Made by a program: the position numbers and the translations under genes. DNA of 64,000 nucleotides from Neobacillus mesonae (GTDB lineage: Bacteria > Bacillota > Bacilli > Paenibacillales > Paenibacillaceae). The notes below the pieces were generated by a model that saw only the letters and a program-made list of their open reading frames with translations, made no database searches and was not told the origin of the DNA. Shown piece after piece: positions 1 to 8,166 of this stretch; the first letter of the stretch is position 1; each line of letters opens with the position of its first letter. The stretch is taken from positions 2,232,001 through 2,296,000 of the forward strand of contig JAMBOW010000001.1 of the NCBI GenBank assembly GCA_023715865.1, read 5' to 3'.

Positions 1-198
1 GAGTATATAAAATTAATCGTCGATTCCTTAGAAATTTTGCCTCCGGAAATGATTGTCCACCGTTTAACCGGAGACGCTCCTCGAAATCTTCTCATCGGAC
101 CGATGTGGTCACTGAAGAAATGGGAAGTGCTCAATGGTATCGATGCAGAACTCCGCACACGAGACACTTGGCAAGGTAAATACTGGAGGAAAGCTTAA
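1..198 (+). CDS. Radical SAM protein, YtqA-like (C-terminal end only)
   Basis: The frame is open from base 1 and ends at TAA 196-198, giving the last 65 residues of a protein whose start lies outside the window. The tail contains PPEMIVHRLTGDAPR and ends GKYWRKA, which resembles the C-terminus of YtqA/TIGR01212-type radical SAM proteins as I recall it. The catalytic CxxxCxxC region is not in the window, so activity cannot be judged. The gene is followed after one base by the ytqB start, and the ytqB ribosome site lies inside its last codons. This is the usual ytqA-ytqB order in Bacillales and supports the call. Confidence 0.7.
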   Translation, partial: EYIKLIVDSLEILPPEMIVHRLTGDAPRNLLIGPMWSLKKWEVLNGIDAELRTRDTWQGKYWRKA

Positions 199-199
199 T

Positions 200-784
200 A
201 TGGGTTTTCTTTCAGTACTTAGCTGCGCTCACCAGTGGACAACCGCAAGACTGCGGCCTGGCGATTATGCGATCGATGCAACACTTGGTACGGGATCAGA
301 CACCCTGTTTCTTGCCCGCACCGTCGGACCTAAGGGACATGTGTACGGCTTTGATATACAGGAGGAAGCTCTTCGACTCACAAGAAATAAACTGAATAGC
401 GCCGAAGACACTGACCAAATCGCGCCTGCCTCTCTGTTCTGCCGCAGCCATGCGAACATGAAGGAAGTCGTTTCTGTCGAGCATCATGGAAAAATCGGCG
501 CCGTTATGTTCAATCTGGGATATCTCCCGACCGAGTCTGCAGACCACAGTGTTATCACACTAACATCTACAACTATAGCCGCTTTGACGGCATCTCTTGA
601 TTTATTAAGACCTAGAGGAATTCTTACAGTAGTTCTTTACCCGGGACATAAGGGCGGCGACGAGGAAGCAGCTATTGTGACTGAATGGGCATCCTCATTG
701 CCAGTATCGTCAGGACAGGTTGTTATGTATAGACAGATGCAGCGCGAGACATCCCCATACCTTATTGCTGTTGAAAAAAAGTAA
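200..784 (+). CDS. ytqB: Class I SAM-dependent rRNA methyltransferase family, YtqB-like
   Basis: A 194-residue methyltransferase. The SAM-binding motif I is IDATLGTGSDTLFLA near residue 26, the acidic end of strand 2 is GFDIQEEAL, and FNLGYLPT near residue 107 is the motif IV equivalent of this family. An upstream in-frame ATG at 134 would overlap the previous gene by 65 bases and has no ribosome site. The start at 200 follows GGAGGA (184-189) and gives the MGFLSVLS N-terminus typical of YtqB. The gene is translationally close to the ytqA-like gene. The substrate is unproven: the family is annotated as putative rRNA methylase by similarity. Confidence 0.88.
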   Translation: MGFLSVLSCAHQWTTARLRPGDYAIDATLGTGSDTLFLARTVGPKGHVYGFDIQEEALRLTRNKLNSAEDTDQIAPASLFCRSHANMKEVVSVEHHGKIGAVMFNLGYLPTESADHSVITLTSTTIAALTASLDLLRPRGILTVVLYPGHKGGDEEAAIVTEWASSLPVSSGQVVMYRQMQRETSPYLIAVEKK

Positions 785-842
785 ATCCTTATGCTTCCTG
801 GGTAAAATCATCATATAAATCATATGTTAAGGAGAGGACAGT

Positions 843-1823
843 ATGACAGCACCATACCCGCTTCAATTTGAACCCGAATTTAAAGAGAGAGTCTGGGGAG
901 GTCGTGCCCTTGAGCAATTTGGCATGACAATTCCGGAAGGTCATATTGGTGAAGGATGGATGATCGCAGATCATCCAAATGGCACGACAAAGATCATTAA
1001 CGGTGAGCTTGCAGGTACAGGACTTGATGAGATTCGCAAGCAGTATGGCAGAGAGTGGCTGGGTACCAAAGGTGTCTCCGAAAAAGGCGGCCGTTTTCCT
1101 TTGCTGATTAAACTGCTGGATTGCAATGATGATTTATCTGTTCAGGTTCACCCGACTGACGACTATGCAGGACTTCCCGATGGAGAGCTTGGGAAGACAG
1201 AAATGTGGTATGTGCTGGATGCGAAACCGAATGCCAAAATTATTTATGGACTAAAAGAAAATGTCACCCGTGACCAGCTTCGCTTAGCTCTGGAGAATGG
1301 TACTGTAATGGATACACTTCAAGAGGTGACTGTTGAAGCCGGAGATTCCTTTTTTATCCCGGCAGGTACGGTGCATGCATTATGCGCAGGTGTAGTCGTA
1401 GCGGAAATCCAACAAAATTCGGATACAACCTATCGAATTTATGATTACAACCGTCCCGGTCTTGACGGCAACCCCCGTGAATTACATATCGAAGACTCCT
1501 TGAATGTTACTGTGTTTGATTCAAACGGTGCTACGTCTATGAAGACAAACCAGGCTGTCGCTGGCGAGTGGCTTCAATTGGCCTCATGCCCATATTTTGT
1601 TGTCGAAAAAGGGATCGTCAGCGGCTCCTGGGATCTCAGCACTTCAGAAGACAGCTTTACCATTCTTGTCGTTTGTGGCGGAACAGGAACATTATCGTGG
1701 AATACCCAATCAAATGAAATGAGTCTGGATTTAAAAGCGGGCGAGTGCTATCTGCTTCCTTCAAACCTCGGCAGCTACAAGCTAGCCGGAGAGGCAACAG
1801 TTCTACGTTCTTATCTTCCATAA
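843..1823 (+). CDS. manA: Mannose-6-phosphate isomerase, class I (phosphomannose isomerase)
   Basis: A 326-residue cupin enzyme interconverting fructose 6-phosphate and mannose 6-phosphate in the cytosol. It is the short Gram-positive type, close to Bacillus ManA/YvyI in length. The metal site is readable: QVHPTD near residue 100 supplies Gln and His ligands, GKTEMWYVL near 118 the Glu, and PAGTVHAL near 177 the last His. The N-terminal ERVWGGRAL motif is typical. The ribosome site AAGGAG lies about 8 bases upstream of ATG 843. It stands 58 bases after ytqB and 48 before a lipase-like gene, so it may be cotranscribed, but no functional link is obvious. Confidence 0.94.
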   Translation: MTAPYPLQFEPEFKERVWGGRALEQFGMTIPEGHIGEGWMIADHPNGTTKIINGELAGTGLDEIRKQYGREWLGTKGVSEKGGRFPLLIKLLDCNDDLSVQVHPTDDYAGLPDGELGKTEMWYVLDAKPNAKIIYGLKENVTRDQLRLALENGTVMDTLQEVTVEAGDSFFIPAGTVHALCAGVVVAEIQQNSDTTYRIYDYNRPGLDGNPRELHIEDSLNVTVFDSNGATSMKTNQAVAGEWLQLASCPYFVVEKGIVSGSWDLSTSEDSFTILVVCGGTGTLSWNTQSNEMSLDLKAGECYLLPSNLGSYKLAGEATVLRSYLP

Positions 1824-1871
1824 CTGACTCTTTCGCTAAACACCAGGCCACCAAGGAGGACATAAAAGGTC

Positions 1872-2795
1872 ATGCAGGAATATACGTTTCAAATGCTGGA
1901 TAGTGACAAAGTCAGTATCTTTGTATATCGCTGGACCCCGGATAAACATGTACCGGTCAAAGGGATTGTACAAATCGCCCACGGTATGTGCGAAACAGCG
2001 AAGCGTTATGAAGAGCTGGCCAATACACTCACTCAGCATGGCTTTATCGTCTATGGCAACGATCATCGCGGGCACGGCCAAACGGGTATAGCACAAGGAA
2101 TGCTCGGAGACGGCGGTCCTGACGTTTTTCATTGGATGGTTAAAGATGTTGCAGAACTTGCGGAATATATTCATGAAGAGCAGCCGGGGATTCCCCTATA
2201 TTTATTGGGACACAGCATGGGCTCATTTATAACTCAGAAGATTATGTATTCACATCCCGAGTTGTTTGATGGTTATATTCTGTCAGGCACAAATGGTAAA
2301 AGAGGGCTGCTCGCATTTGGTAAGAGGCTGGCCATGCTTCAAGCAGGGCTTCAGGGACAAGAGCACCGTAGTCTCCTCTTGAATGCAATCATCTTCGGTG
2401 GATATAACCGGGCCTTCCGCCCTGTCGAGACCCCTTTTGACTGGTTATCCAAAGATAAGGAAGAAGTAAGGAAATTTGTAGAGGATCCACTCTGTGGCGC
2501 CATTTGTACAGCGCGTTTTTTTCGCTCTTTTTTTGAGCTGCTAATGGAGATTCATCTCCCTAGCTATATGAACAGGATTCCAAAGAACAAACCTGTGTAT
2601 ATCTTTTCCGGAGAACGCGATCCTGTAGGCATGAACGGCAAAGGTGTACTAAGTTTGGTACAGACCTATCGAGAGCTTCACTTTACAGATTTAAACTATC
2701 GCCTTTATCCTGGAGGCAGACATGAGATGCTTCACGAAGTAAATCGTAAAGAAGTATCAGCCGATCTTGTCGATTGGCTTGAGCATCACGTATAG
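1872..2795 (+). CDS. Alpha/beta hydrolase, monoacylglycerol lipase-like (serine aminopeptidase S33 type)
   Basis: A 307-residue alpha/beta hydrolase. The oxyanion region is VQIAHGMCETAKRYEELA, DHRGHGQT follows, and the nucleophile elbow is GHSMGS with Ser near residue 115. The acidic residue is in FSGERDPVG and the catalytic His in PGGRHEMLHE. These are the signatures of the lysophospholipase/monoglyceride lipase branch. No signal peptide is visible, so it is probably cytosolic. GGAGGA lies 11 bases before the ATG. The substrate cannot be read from sequence. A terminator hairpin follows at 2823. Confidence 0.88.
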   Translation: MQEYTFQMLDSDKVSIFVYRWTPDKHVPVKGIVQIAHGMCETAKRYEELANTLTQHGFIVYGNDHRGHGQTGIAQGMLGDGGPDVFHWMVKDVAELAEYIHEEQPGIPLYLLGHSMGSFITQKIMYSHPELFDGYILSGTNGKRGLLAFGKRLAMLQAGLQGQEHRSLLLNAIIFGGYNRAFRPVETPFDWLSKDKEEVRKFVEDPLCGAICTARFFRSFFELLMEIHLPSYMNRIPKNKPVYIFSGERDPVGMNGKGVLSLVQTYRELHFTDLNYRLYPGGRHEMLHEVNRKEVSADLVDWLEHHV

Positions 2796-2822
2796 TAATT
2801 TGCTTAGTTTCCGTAATTAAAG

Positions 2823-2870
2823 AGCCTTTCCACCTAGAGAATATACATTCATAGGCGGAAAGGCTTTTTG
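2823..2870. terminator. Bidirectional terminator hairpin
   Basis: The arms AGCCTTTCCACC and GGCGGAAAGGCT pair with one mismatch around a roughly 19-base loop and are followed by TTTTT on the plus strand. It lies between two convergent genes and can serve the plus-strand hydrolase and perhaps the minus-strand YfiT-like gene. Confidence 0.85.
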
Positions 2871-2871
2871 A

Positions 2872-3399
2872 TTACCAGCTCATGCGCTGTCTTAAAGAGG
2901 TAATGTGCGCGGTATGGTGAAGACTGTGCCAAGAATATAGACGCAGACATTCCCCAAGAGTTAATGCTTTTTGCAATCCAGGATGATAAAAAGTCCGTTC
3001 AAATTCTTCTGAACTCAAAGATTCAAGAAGAATTGCCCACCTTGCATGCAGACCTTCCAGAATCGCCAGAGAAGCGCTAATCGGCGCATCAGATACATCC
3101 AAAGTCTCTGCCCACAATGCCTCCTCATAAGGCTTAATAGCAGGCTCAGTTTCGGTAAGGGCCAGCTTGAAGCGAATAAAGCTGTTCATGTGGCTGTCTG
3201 CAAGATGATGAACGACTTGCTTTACCGTCCACCCTCCAGGACGATAAGGTGTGGAAAGCTGTTCATCCGATAATTCAAGAGCAGCTTCTTTAAGCCTTGA
3301 AGGAAGCTGTTTAATATGTTCAATCCACAGCTTCCGATTCTCTTCATTAGGTGTTTCCTCAATTTCTAATCCGATGGGATATCTAAGGTCTTCGTTCAT
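2872..3399 (-). CDS. YfiT/BstA-like metal-dependent DinB-fold transferase
   Basis: A 175-residue DinB four-helix protein of the YfiT type. The N-terminus (LRYPIGLEIEE) and PGGWTVKQVVHHLADSH near residue 55 are typical of YfiT. Three metal-binding histidines are expected from HHLADSH and the C-terminal HSLHHTAH. YfiT of Bacillus subtilis is a metal-binding protein, and related DinB proteins such as BstA act as bacillithiol S-transferases. Either activity is possible and neither is shown here. It is monocistronic, converging on the lipase-like gene. Confidence 0.85.
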   Translation of the reverse strand: MNEDLRYPIGLEIEETPNEENRKLWIEHIKQLPSRLKEAALELSDEQLSTPYRPGGWTVKQVVHHLADSHMNSFIRFKLALTETEPAIKPYEEALWAETLDVSDAPISASLAILEGLHARWAILLESLSSEEFERTFYHPGLQKALTLGECLRLYSWHSLHHTAHITSLRQRMSW

Positions 3400-3464
3400 T
3401 GTTTTTCCCCCTTATCTGTTCGCTGCATATGTATACCACTTTTAGATTTCCAGGAATACATATA

Positions 3465-3505
3465 CCTAAAAATAAAGACAGGCTCAGCAAAATATGCGGC
3501 CTGTC
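3465..3505 (-). terminator. Terminator of the odhAB operon
   Basis: GACAGGC (3477-3483) and GCCTGTC (3499-3505) form a 7-bp stem. Read on the minus strand it is followed by TTTATTTTT. It lies 27 bases past the odhB stop codon. Confidence 0.8.
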
Positions 3506-3531
3506 CTTAACTATTCAAGCTGGGACCAAAA

Positions 3532-4791
3532 TTATCCTTCCAGAAGAAGAGATTCAGGATCCTCTAGCAACTCTTTTACGGTAACGAGGAATCGAACAGC
3601 CTCGCTGCCATCAATAATACGATGATCATATGAAAGTGCAATATACATCATTGGTCTATTTTCCATGCGTTCATCATCGATCGCAACCGGCCGAACTTGA
3701 ATCTTGTGCATTCCCAAAATACCAACTTGCGGCGCGTTCAATATTGGAGTAGACAAGAGAGATCCAAATACTCCGCCATTGGTGATTGTAAAAGTACCTC
3801 CCTGGAGCTCGTTCAGTGATAGCGAATTGGTGCGGGCTTTAGACGCTAGATCCGCAATATTACGCTCAATTTCAGCAAAGCTCAGGCGATCAGCATCACG
3901 CACCACTGGAACGACGAGACCTTCCTTCGCGGATACGGCAATACCGATATCATAGAACTTCTTCACCACAATGTCGCCGCCATCAATTTCCGCGTTGACG
4001 AGCGGGAATTGCTTCAATGCTCCTACAACTGCTTTGGTAAAGAAGGACATAAAGCCAAGACCTACATCATGTTTGTCTTTGAATTTATCCTTGCGGCGTT
4101 TACGAACATCCAAGATAGCCGTCATATCCACTTCGTTAAATGTAGTAAGCATTGCAGCTGTCTGCTGCGCTTCAACCAAGCGTTTGGCAATGGTTGCACG
4201 ACGACGGGACATTTTAGTACGCTCAACCGGCTTCGCTGGGTTATCATCCGCTTTTGCCACAGGCGCTGAAGCACTCGCTGGCTTGCTAGAAGAAGGTGAT
4301 GGAGCAGCGGCAGGTGCAGAACCATGCGTTTTCACATCGTCCGAATGGATTCTGCCGATCGGATCACGTGTCTGTACTTGATCAAGATCGATTCCGCGTT
4401 CACGAGCCAATTTGCGAGCAGATGGCGTAGCTGTATAACCGTTGGAACCTTCTTCCTCCACTTTAGCAGCCGGCTCGGACTTCACAGGTGCCGGTGCTGG
4501 AGCTTCTGGAGCTGGTGCCGCAGGTGCGGAAGCCGCTGCCGATTCTTTAGCTCCTGCTCCTGCCTCAAGCTGTGCAATCGTTTCGCCGATTTGAACGGTA
4601 TCTCCCTCTTGATGAAGAATGCTTGTGATTACACCGCTCTCTTCTGCACTGATTTCTATATTGACTTTGTCCGTTTCAACCTCAAGAAGTACATCCCCTT
4701 GATTGACCGTATCCCCTTCTTTAACGATCCATCTGGATATTGTCCCTTCCGTAATGGATTCTCCCATAGCCGGCACTTTAATTTCACTCAC
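3532..4791 (-). CDS. odhB: 2-oxoglutarate dehydrogenase E2, dihydrolipoyllysine succinyltransferase
   Basis: A 419-residue E2 core enzyme of the 2-oxoglutarate dehydrogenase complex in the TCA cycle, transferring succinyl from lipoamide to CoA. Domains in order are: a lipoyl domain (about 1-76, with the lipoylated lysine in ETDKVN), an Ala/Pro-rich linker, the peripheral subunit-binding domain ([16 protein letters not shown] near 122), a second Ala/Pro/Ser linker, and the acyltransferase catalytic domain from about 190. The active-site motif SYDHRIIDG near 390 carries the catalytic His and Asp. It starts 6 bases after odhA stops, so the two form an operon. No lpd (E3) gene is adjacent, so E3 must come from another locus. 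Confidence 0.96.
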   Translation of the reverse strand: MSEIKVPAMGESITEGTISRWIVKEGDTVNQGDVLLEVETDKVNIEISAEESGVITSILHQEGDTVQIGETIAQLEAGAGAKESAAASAPAAPAPEAPAPAPVKSEPAAKVEEEGSNGYTATPSARKLARERGIDLDQVQTRDPIGRIHSDDVKTHGSAPAAAPSPSSSKPASASAPVAKADDNPAKPVERTKMSRRRATIAKRLVEAQQTAAMLTTFNEVDMTAILDVRKRRKDKFKDKHDVGLGFMSFFTKAVVGALKQFPLVNAEIDGGDIVVKKFYDIGIAVSAKEGLVVPVVRDADRLSFAEIERNIADLASKARTNSLSLNELQGGTFTITNGGVFGSLLSTPILNAPQVGILGMHKIQVRPVAIDDERMENRPMMYIALSYDHRIIDGSEAVRFLVTVKELLEDPESLLLEG

Positions 4792-4797
4792 AGCAAG

Positions 4798-7710
4798 TTA
4801 CCTCCCCAGTGGAATATTCTTCTTTGTACTTTGCTTCAATACTTTAGACAAGATTTGCTGTTGTTCCATGACATGTACATGTTGGAAGCCAGTTGCCGGA
4901 CTGGAACGCTCAGGGCGTCCAGCGTATTCAAGCTTAACGCCTTCAGGTGCCAATTCACGAAGTCTTGGCTCCATGTATGTCCATGCTCCCATGTTTTTAG
5001 GTTCTTCCTGAGCCCAGACGATTTCTTTCACATTACGGAATCTGGCTAGGAAACGTTTAATCTCTTGTTCAGGGAAAGGATACAGCTGCTCTACGCGCAG
5101 GATATGCAGCCATGACCAATCTTCCCCTTTGTCTTTATCAATTGCCTCTTGAAGATCAATCGCTATCTTTCCGCTGGATAGAATAATTCGCTCTACACGG
5201 TCAGGAGCTCCTCCAAGAATCGGCTCTTCTATTACCGTCTGGAAGCTTCCTTCGCTGAATTGATTAGAAGGTGAAGCTACCCGTGGGTTCCGAATGAGAC
5301 TCTTCGGTGACATGAGTACCAGCGGTCTCGCATCATCTGTTTCCGTAAGTGAAGCTTGACGGCGGAGCAGATGGAAGTACTGAGCACTGCTCGACAGGTT
5401 TGCAACAATCCAGTTATCATCAGCACACATCTGCAGGAACCGCTCCAGTCTTGCGCTTGTATGCTCTGGTCCCTGTCCTTCACTTGCATGAGGCAGCAGC
5501 ATTACAAGACTCGAGTTCTGGGACCATTTTGCACGTCCTGAGGATACGAACTGATCGAACAATACTTGAGCACAGTTAGCGAAATCCCCGAATTGGGCTT
5601 CCCAAATAACCAGCGTCTCAGGTGAATAAATGTTATATCCATACTCAAAGCCTACTACAGACTCCTCTGACAGAGGACTGTTATAAAGAGCAAAGGAAGC
5701 TTTAGCTTGCGGTAAACGATGAAGCACGTTGTAAGACTCACCTGTCTCTGAATCATGAAGCACCAGGTTCCGATGAGCAAACGTAGCGCGCTGGGAATCC
5801 TGACCCGTCATACGAATCGGCTTGCCATCAGCCAAGATGGTGGCGAACGCAAGCGTTTCGGCCAAGCTCCAGTCTACCTTTTCTCCTTCATTGAGCGCTG
5901 TCTGACGGCGCTGCAGGATACGCTGGAGCTTAGGGTATACTTTAAAGCCTTCAGGCCATTTGAGCAGCTCACTGTTTATTTCACGAAGCTTCTCAATAGA
6001 TACAGCCGTTTGTGCATTCGTAAGGCGTTCCGGTCTTTGAAGTTCAGTGCTGCCGGCATCTACTTTGTCATGCACTTCATCATGACTTACATTTCCTTGC
6101 TTCACTTCTTCATAAATCTGCTTCATCCGGTTCTGAGTTTCATTTCTGAGCTGAGTCAGAAGATCCTTCTCCCCTGCCCCTGCTTGAACCAAGTACTCCG
6201 CGTACAGTTCAGATACTGTCGGATGATTCTTCACTTTGCCATAAACGAGCGGCTGTGTTGTTTCAGGATCGTCTGTCTCGTTATGACCATATCGGCGATA
6301 TCCGATCAGATCAATCAAGAAGTCTTTGTTATATTTGTTACGGTATTCGCTGGCAAGACGAATCGCTGCTATACATGCTTCTGGATTATCCGCATTCACG
6401 TGGATAATTGGAATTTCATAACCCTTAGCCAAATCACTAGAGTAGAGTGTTGACCGAGACGCATCACTATTCGTTGTAAAACCGATTCGGTTGTTTACAA
6501 TGATATGGAGCGTTCCGCCATTCTGGTATCCCTTCAGTGACTTCAAGTTAAGAGATTCAGCTACAATACCTTCACCAGGAAATGCTGCGTCACCATGCAT
6601 CAGGATGGTAGCTGCTTTGGTAACGTCCTGCTTCGGGTATCCAGCCTGTCTGCGGTCATCCTGCGCCGCACGGGCAAAGCCTTGAACGACAGGATTGACA
6701 TACTCGAGGTGACTCGGATTGTTTGCCATTGTAATCTTGGCTTGAACCGTTTCACCTTTTTTTACATAACGCGTAGCGCCAAGGTGGTATTTTACGTCTC
6801 CTGTCCAGCCGTAGTTCACACCGGATGTGCTTTCGGATGGCACCAGATCTTTATTCGTTGCTTGATGGAACTTAGAGAAGATCTTGTCATACGGTTTACC
6901 AAGTACGTGTGCGAGCACATTAAGCCGTCCGCGGTGAGCCATTCCCATCAGGATGTGGCTAGACCCTGCTTCAGCCATGATTTCAATTATTTTATCAAGC
7001 ATAGGGACGAGCATGTCATTCCCTTCAATAGAGAACCACTTCTGTCCCACAAAGTTCTTGTGCAGAAAATGTTCGAATTGTTCTACTTCTACAAGACGGG
7101 CAAGCAGTGCTTTGCGCTCTTCTTCAGTCAGCAGGGCTGCCGAGCTGCCAGACTCGATACTTTGATACAGCCAGTTACGCTCTTCCTCATCTTGAATATG
7201 ATTAAACTCGTAGGCAATAGGACCTGTATATATATCACGCAATTGCTGAATTGCGTCTAATCCAGTTGTTGTCTTTGAATCAGCATTTTCCCAAATGATC
7301 GAGGCAGGAATAGCTTTCAGATCTTGTTCGCTGAGCCCCAGTTTGGATGGATTAAGAAGACTTTCTTCAGCTTTTTCATCTAGTCGCAACGGGTCGATAT
7401 CCGCTTCCAAATGCCCGAATCTTCGGATGTTTTGAACTAATTTACCCGCTGTAACCGCTTTCTGTAAAAGCTGTACATCTGCTACTCCCGAACCTGCATT
7501 ACTCCCCTTACTAAGTGATCCAAGTCCGTAATTATTAACGGTCCCCTCCTCCATCGGCGGCGGTCCCCATTCTTTAAATAGAGAGCGGAATTCAGCATCA
7601 ACTGCTTCCGGGTCAGCACTGTAAATCTCAAACTGTTCTTGTACGTAACCTAAATTTGGTCCGTAATATGTTTTCCATGGGCTTTGCATATTGCCATCTT
7701 CGTTAGCCAT
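4798..7710 (-). CDS. odhA: 2-oxoglutarate dehydrogenase E1 component (thiamine diphosphate-dependent)
   Basis: A 970-residue E1 that decarboxylates 2-oxoglutarate and succinylates the lipoyl group of OdhB. The N-terminal segment has the E1 pattern [26 protein letters not shown] near residue 258 is the family signature, and the thiamine/Mg site is [18 protein letters not shown] followed by NNRIGFTT. The C-terminal transketolase-like half contains [20 protein letters not shown] in two pieces. GGAGGG precedes ATG 7710. It is the first gene of the odhA-odhB pair and has an unusually long leader, described separately. Length is normal for the Bacillales enzyme. Confidence 0.96.
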   Translation of the reverse strand: [970 protein letters not shown]

Positions 7711-8035
7711 TTAACGTTCCCTCCGTCAAAATATTTGGTTTGTGCCAGGACGGAAAATCAATATTAATTTCTTTCACAATTAAACTCAATCACTAATTAT
7801 AAATCAAATTCCGAAAGAAAACATCTACCCGATGTACCTGAGAGTCAGGTGCTCGTCATCTAAGCTTTTGATACCAGGCGGTCACCTCGTTCAAAAATGC
7901 CTATCCCAAGGGATGGTTTTATTTTCTAACCTTATTTTATAAACAATTGCTGCCAAGAGCATTTCCAATTTTAAAGGTAATCCATGCATTTTTTAGATGA
8001 ATCCATCTAAAACCTTATTGCAGCAACAAATATTG
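7711..8035 (-). promoter_or_regulatory. Long structured 5' leader of odhAB (function unknown)
   Basis: About 320 bases separate the predicted promoter from the odhA start. On the minus strand the leader holds several helices. TTTTAGATG/CATCTAAAA has 9 bp and a GATT loop (around 8012-7991). ATCCC/GGGAT has a short loop (around 7914-7903). GAGGTG pairs with CACCT across about 30 bases. ACCTGA/TCAGGT has 6 bp (around 7851-7837). There is no open reading frame of note. I compared it mentally with TPP, lysine, glycine, SAM, purine, ydaO, pfl and T-box consensus features and found no match. It may be a cis-regulatory RNA or simply an untranslated region. Confidence 0.4.
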
Positions 8036-8064
8036 ATTCTATCAAATTGTGATAAAGATGACAA
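8036..8064 (-). promoter_or_regulatory. odhA: Predicted sigma-A promoter of odhAB
   Basis: On the minus strand TTGTCA (8064-8059) and TAGAAT (8041-8036) are separated by 17 bases, each matching five of six consensus positions. It sits directly downstream of the terminator of the ABC exporter gene, so odhAB has its own transcription start near 8029. Confidence 0.6.
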
Positions 8065-8125
8065 AAAAATAAAGCCCTTTCATTAGAGATCTTCAAATCC
8101 TTGAATGAATGGACTTTATTTTTAT
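8063..8125 (-). terminator. Terminator of the ABC exporter gene
   Basis: A long imperfect hairpin: AAAAATAAAGCCCTTTCATT pairs with the stretch ending at 8124 with two mismatches around a loop of about 20 bases. A T-run follows on the minus strand. It lies just after the exporter stop codon region and just before the odhAB promoter. Confidence 0.8.
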
Positions 8126-8166
8126 CAAATCTCTCTCTTTTTCAATCTTAACGAACTAGAAAGCTT

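Noticed and set aside
134..199. Longer start of the YtqB-like gene at 134
   Set aside because: It overlaps the preceding gene, has no ribosome site, and adds residues not typical of the family.
4324..5049. A 241-codon plus-strand frame opposite odhB/odhA
   Set aside because: It lies antisense to the strongly supported odhB and odhA genes, crosses their junction, and has no recognisable domain or ribosome site.
7801..7935. Possible known riboswitch (TPP, lysine, T-box or pfl type) in the odhA leader
   Set aside because: Short similarities such as CTGAGAG and CCGCCTGG occur, but none of these classes' conserved cores could be completed.
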